Of a DNA stretch of 64,000 nucleotides, positions 59,655-64,000 are shown in pieces. Position 1 is the first letter of the stretch. Every line of letters starts with the position of its first letter. Source of the DNA: Dolomedes plantarius (taxonomy: Eukaryota > Arthropoda > Arachnida > Araneae > Dolomedidae); assembly GCA_907164885.2 (NCBI GenBank), contig OU015492.1:201291738-201355737 (forward strand). The letters run 5' to 3'. Under the pieces are notes generated by a model that saw only the letters and a list, made by a program, of their open reading frames with translations, made no database searches and was not told where the DNA came from. The translations under genes were made by a program, and so were the position numbers.

Positions 59655-61120
59655 TATTTTCTACTCTAGTTAGCAACAGCTCATTATGTGCATTCTATTT
59701 TGTCATTCTTCTTTCGGCTGGGTCATCGTAGCACGAAGGTCGATAGAAAACTGCATGGATGTACTATAAATCCACAATATCGATGCTATGTCATGCTTTC
59801 TAATCTGGCTATGTTTGACAGTTTTCACGTTGGAAGGGGGCACAGGACCTTGAAGATCAACGAAAAGACTATAAATATGGTCTAATTCTAACCATAAAAA
59901 CTCGAATAATATTAGAAAAGGAAATTTTCTTTCTTTATACATATAAAGTACATATATTTAAATATGTCGTATATAAAAACAGAAATTATAAATCTAGTTT
60001 AGAATTTTGTATGATTAACTGCTAATTTTGAGTTTGTGTGCAACATTATTTTTAAACTATCTATAGGAAACTGACAAAACTACACTTATATGTATATTTC
60101 ATGGTACTCTATATTTTAAAGCCAGAAAAATGTGCAATTCTGTAATACTTTAGTTTATGTGGGAAAATTATGCAAATTGTGATAATTTTTGAAGTTTTCC
60201 AATTTTATGCTCAATTTTTAATTTAAATATTTTTTTTAATTTATTTGGTGTTACATTACAGGAAAATATATTGCAAGTCCATTCTGACAATTATTTTCCG
60301 TAAGCATATATCTCAATTTTATGATGCGCGTAGCCCTTTATGATTTTTAATCACCAGTTAATCATATAAAATTTTAAACTGCTAATTTGAAAATTATTTA
60401 TAGATATCTAATTTTCATTTTTATATACGCCCATATTTAAAGATATGTACTTTATATGTAAAAAAGAAAATTTCTTTTTTTAACATTATTTGAGTTTTTG
60501 TGGTTAGAAGTAGGCCATATTTATAGTCTTTCGTAGGTTTTCAAGGTCTTGTACCCCCTAAGTGATTCTTGGTGACTAGCAAAATGGAAAATGAAATTTT
60601 TGGAAAATTGCTTATAAACATAAAGCAGCAATATATTATTTTACAAAACAGGATACACACTGATTACATCTTATGTCCATATTGTATACTCAGGGAGAAA
60701 AGAATCACCATATTCATTTCATACATATTAATATTTTGTTCCATTTCTTTTCTTTAATTTTTACTTTATATTCTTTAGCTGTTATGAGTTCTATTATTAA
60801 GCAACTGCAATAAGTGTTGAAATATTAGGGCATTATTTCAAGGAAGTAAAATTACAAATAAACATTCTTTTTCTTTTCTCTTAACGTCTTGAATAAAATC
60901 ATAATTATGCAAAATATCCCCATATGTATTGCTGGAAAAGCTATGAATGGCATATTTTTTTATAAAACTTTTAGTAAAAATTGAAAATTTAAACAAAATT
61001 AGAAAAGTAATACAAAATAATATATAAGAAATTCTAGGATTACAGTCTTACAAAAAAATATAATTCAGATACTGTATCTTCCTGTTTTAGAAGAGATTGT
61101 AAAATTACCATTCTGCTTGT
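59655..61120. other. AT-rich stretch with a weak inverted duplication
   Basis: 59870-59960 (TATAAATATGG, CTAACCATAAAAACTCGAAT, TATGTCG) resembles 60420-60530 in the same orientation (ATATACG, AACATTATTTGAG, GGTTAGAAGTAGGCC) when one side is reversed. This suggests a diverged fold-back of about 660 bp centred near 60200. No gene. Confidence 0.3.
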
Positions 61121-61440
61121 AAAATACAAGGTGCGCCCATAAAGTAACCGGACAATTTTTTATAAATAAGAAAAATATTACTCACCTTCAAAAAAATTGG
61201 ATTTCCTTCAAAATAGTCACCAAAGGAGTCTATACAATTTTTCCAACGTTTCTTCAAGTCATCGAAACACTGTTTATAGGCGTTGGAACTAACTGTTCGC
61301 AAAATACGCGTAACATTTGATTTAATATCCGAGATGTTTCCAAATCTCTGTCCTTTCGTGGTCATCTTAAGCTTCTGAAAAATGCAAAATCACCTGGCGA
61401 TAAGTCGATAGAATATGGTAGGTGATTTATCACTTATTGA
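61105..61440 (-). pseudogene. Mariner transposase C-terminal fragment (left arm)
   Basis: The open frame from 61365 covers the last 75 or so residues of a DD34D mariner transposase, ending past the usual YFEG region into the TIR. Just upstream, in a shifted frame, DLSPGDFAFF matches the motif holding the third catalytic Asp. The N-terminal and central catalytic parts are absent. Confidence 0.75.
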
Positions 61441-61892
61441 AAGCTTAGAAAGATATTATTTTACAGAAATTGCTGTATGGGGCCCTAGCATTATAGGGTA
61501 AAAGAAACCATTGCCCAGAATGAAGCAGTTCTTCCTAACTCGCTTTATCCTGTGTCTTAATCGAAAAAGCAACTCCTTGTAAAAATACTGACTAATTGTT
61601 TGATTTTCAGGAACAAATTAGTGGTAAATAGGTCCTTTGTAATCAAAAAATGCAAAATCCATGATAGGACAGAGAAATGAAAACGTCTCGAATATTAAAT
61701 CAAACGTTACGCATATTTTGCGAACGGTTAGTTTCAACGCCTATAAACAGTATTTTGATGACTTGAAGAAACGTTGGAAAAATTGTATAGACTCCTTTAG
61801 CGATTATTTTGAAGCAGATAAATTTACTTGAAGGTGAGTAATATTTTTCTTATTTATAAAAAATTTTCCGGTTACTTTATGGGCTCACCTTG
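61127..61892. mobile_element. Inverted duplication of a DD34D mariner 3' end
   Basis: The left end CAAGGTGCGCCCATAAAG and the right end (complement CAAGGTGAGCCCATAAAG) continue as inverted copies for about 240 bp. Both arms encode the C-terminus of a mariner transposase reading inward-to-outward: minus strand at 61365-61130 (SNVTRILRTVSSNAYKQCFD, KRWKNCID, GDYFEGN) and plus strand at about 61690-61832 (SNVTHILRTVSFNAYKQYFD, KRWKNCID, SDYFEAD, TGA). The centre (61380-61680) is not duplicated. The left arm also shows the SPGDFAFF third-Asp region in a neighbouring frame. TA precedes the left end. The right flank is CA. Confidence 0.8.
61685..61832 (+). pseudogene. Mariner transposase C-terminal fragment (right arm)
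   Basis: Plus-strand counterpart of the left-arm fragment. It ends YFEADKFT and TGA. It differs by scattered substitutions, so the two arms have diverged or come from two related copies. Confidence 0.75.
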
Positions 61893-61894
61893 CA

Positions 61895-63600
61895 AATTCG
61901 CCAGCAAATTTGTTAATCTAAACTGCTTTACCTTGGTCTAGTACAACATAACACTAAGTAAGGTATCCAAATCAATAAAAAATAACTTAATTATATGATC
62001 TATTTAGGCATCGATTTGAGCGCGACTTAAGTTAAATCCTCTCTGGCCATAAGAGGACATGGCGAAATGTCTTGAAACGACTCTAAACACATCCCGATCT
62101 GTCTTGGTTTAGAACTATTCTCTCATTTGGTTTTAATCCGGCCTCTAACGCAATGCCATTGTTAACATTCATTTTAATTAGCCTCGGCTCGGCAGAAAGC
62201 GGATCATGATTGCAACACAGGCTTACGGGGTCTTTTGATAACCTAAACTTCCTTCATTGTTAGGTTAGTTAGATTCTAACGCTAGAGTCATATACTGTTG
62301 CACCAGGTCGACAAAATTATTATTTAACAGTCTGTTTTGAAAGTCTTCATACCCAATGCTAACTATACCTTCAAGTAGTAATATTTAAGTTCAGGACTCT
62401 ATAGAACTAGAAGGTAACCCGTCATTTTGACTTCATAATACTAATAATGACATCATAATGGAAAAAGTATATGAAAGTTAAAAAATATCCCGAATTATCT
62501 AACAATATTGCATTTAATCCACACTTTGTAAAAGCAAACCCTTTCATTATTTTTTATTTAATTTTTCATGCGATTGGAGTAGTACACTGCCATACAGCTC
62601 ACTACGCGATATGAATACTTGAGCTACTTGATTCATTCACATTCAAGTTTGTTTACTTTCAGAATTCATCGCAAAAGTAAAAAAGATTTTTAAAAACTGT
62701 AAAATATAGAGCTAAAAACATCCAATTTTTTTGTTCTGAATGTTTTATAGAAAAATAGGCTGAATAAACGTCATTTGATGGAGAAGATATTAGTTTTTAG
62801 GTAAGAAAAAATTCTGATCCACATCTAAAATTGAAATTAAGCCTAACCGGCGGTATGTTTACTGAGGGCTTCAATTGAAAGATGAGTACAGCCCGGAAGT
62901 GATATACAGAGACAACGGCTATTATATATAGGATTCATAATTTTCCTTTCGGCTTTATGGGATGAGGAACAGTCTCTTTTAATGCCGTCTCAATACTACG
63001 ATACAGGTAACCACTTTTGAATTCTGCATTCGTAGATTTTTCGTTTTCTTCCCTCGCCTGACAGAAATCTGTTAGAGGTAACCATGGAAGATTTTAAAAG
63101 AACTGCGATGGAAAATGGACTAAGATAAGACAATTTAATGACCTCAAAAACGATGAAATACAGAAAGAACAGGGAAGAAGTAGGAATTGTGAATTACTGA
63201 AAAAATAATATTTTCGTGATAGAAAATTGTGTTTTACCATAAATAAGAGCTACAGAATTTCTCCATTCACAAGCTTTAAATTTATTATCATTCCTTCCTT
63301 TTTTATGAAAATTTGAATACACATATCATTATGTCCAATTTCACCATTTTACATTGTAGCTATATTTACAATGCGTAGTAGCAGGTTTGTGTATAATAAT
63401 CAAAATGGGAAGCTCTAATATGTAATGAAAATATTTTGAAAATAGGAAAACAATACTGAAATCAGAAGATCTTTTCTATTTTTATTTGGGTTACTTCCTA
63501 GTAGAAAAGAAAATTATGGAGTAACAGAGCAGGAAGATAAGATAGTGAACTACAATTATTCCTTTTATATTGCTTTGATGTATGGATTTCCGCGGGAAAT
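61895..63600. other. Non-coding stretch, nothing recognised
   Basis: 61980-62310 has a somewhat higher GC content but no frame or RNA structure I recognise. The rest is AT-rich. Confidence 0.35.
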
Positions 63601-63610
63601 AGATAGGTTT

Positions 63611-63775
63611 AAAAACGGCTTGTGGCGGCCCTATTGTACAGCATGCTAGTTTTCGGTGCTGAAGGAAATCGGATCGTATTCCGGCTTCACGCCACTAAAA
63701 ATGCCTCCGTTTGTGCCGTGCCTTCATAGAAGGTAATGCTGTCCGCCTATATGGTGCCCCCATAATAAAATAGAC
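63611..63775 (+). mobile_element. tRNA-derived SINE S2, copy 2
   Basis: GGCTTGTGGCGGCCCTATTG (A-box region), TTTTCGGTGCTGAAGG, GGATCGTATTCCGG (B-box region), then AAAAATGCCTCCGTTTGTG, and a tail CCCCCATAATAAAAT. Blocks and order match the minus-strand copy at 58838-58978, which has AAAAATGACTCCGTTCGT and CCCATAATAAAAT. Confidence 0.7.
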
Positions 63776-63779
63776 AGTA

Positions 63780-64000
63780 AACTGTGGCGTAGTATAGGCG
63801 AATGTTTGACAAGTGCCTCCGCTTTCAAAAAGAAAAGTTTTTGAAAAAAAATTTTTTTAAAACAAACTATATTGTAACAATAACAATAAACTATGGAATA
63901 AAATGCAGTTTCATACTTCATGCAGATTTACGAATTCCTTCCCTCTGAAAGCATTGATTCTTTAGCATCATATCTACTTTATAGATATTTTTGACATAGG
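63780..64000. other. AT-rich window end
   Basis: No feature recognised. Confidence 0.35.

Overview
The window looks like non-genic, repeat-rich DNA from an animal genome, most likely an arachnid or other arthropod. It is strongly AT-rich, has long (TA)n and mixed CA/TA microsatellites, and contains no bacterial-style operons or closely packed reading frames. Almost everything recognisable is a transposable element or its decayed remains. The arthropod/spider assignment is an inference: the Tc1-like transposase families resemble ones I associate with orb-weaver spider genomes. No host protein-coding gene could be supported. A few open frames of about 100 codons are listed as unrecognised.

Layout. 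0.8-6.3 kb is a cluster of three Tc1/mariner elements: a DD36E-type pseudogene (minus, 796-1809), element A1 (plus, 2018-3429) and element B (minus, 4040-6309). (TA)n tracts and a small hAT-like MITE lie between A1 and B. 10.3-14.3 kb holds two hAT-like MITEs (one filled with a 50-bp minisatellite) and a pogo/Tigger-like element with 143-bp internal tandem repeats. 16.0-17.4 kb holds a dispersed repeat and a solo LTR of 821 bp. 18.3-20.1 kb holds a near-perfect palindromic MITE, MITE M1 copy 1 and a broken Merlin/IS1595-type transposase. M1 recurs at 22.1 and 42.3 kb.

25.9-32.9 kb carries a second palindromic MITE, a short Tigger-like MITE, a TIR element, a non-autonomous Helitron, a decayed LTR with a primer-binding-site-like remnant, a large fold-back and a 5' Helitron fragment. 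36.3-37.7 kb is element A2, the sister copy of A1, with perfect 33-bp TIRs and a TA duplication. 42.3-47.98 kb contains two abutting MITEs, a tRNA-derived SINE with a 10-bp target duplication, a rosa-like DD41D mariner pseudogene and a palindromic MITE. 50.4-59.7 kb has two copies of a Helitron-like repeat (one nested inside another TIR element), two inverted copies of an unclassified repeat, and one copy of a second SINE. 61.1-61.9 kb is an unusual inverted duplication of a DD34D mariner 3' end. A second copy of that SINE lies at 63.6 kb.

The elements do not form a pathway. They record successive waves of transposition, nesting and decay. The points of most interest are: the mariner-derived inverted duplication; two Tc1 copies that carry different nonsense changes in the same tryptophan codon; an octamer-containing block shared by two Tc1 families; a minisatellite inside a hAT-like MITE; and a Helitron nested in the (TA)n core of another element. 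Stretches described as empty were read only by eye for motifs, not searched.
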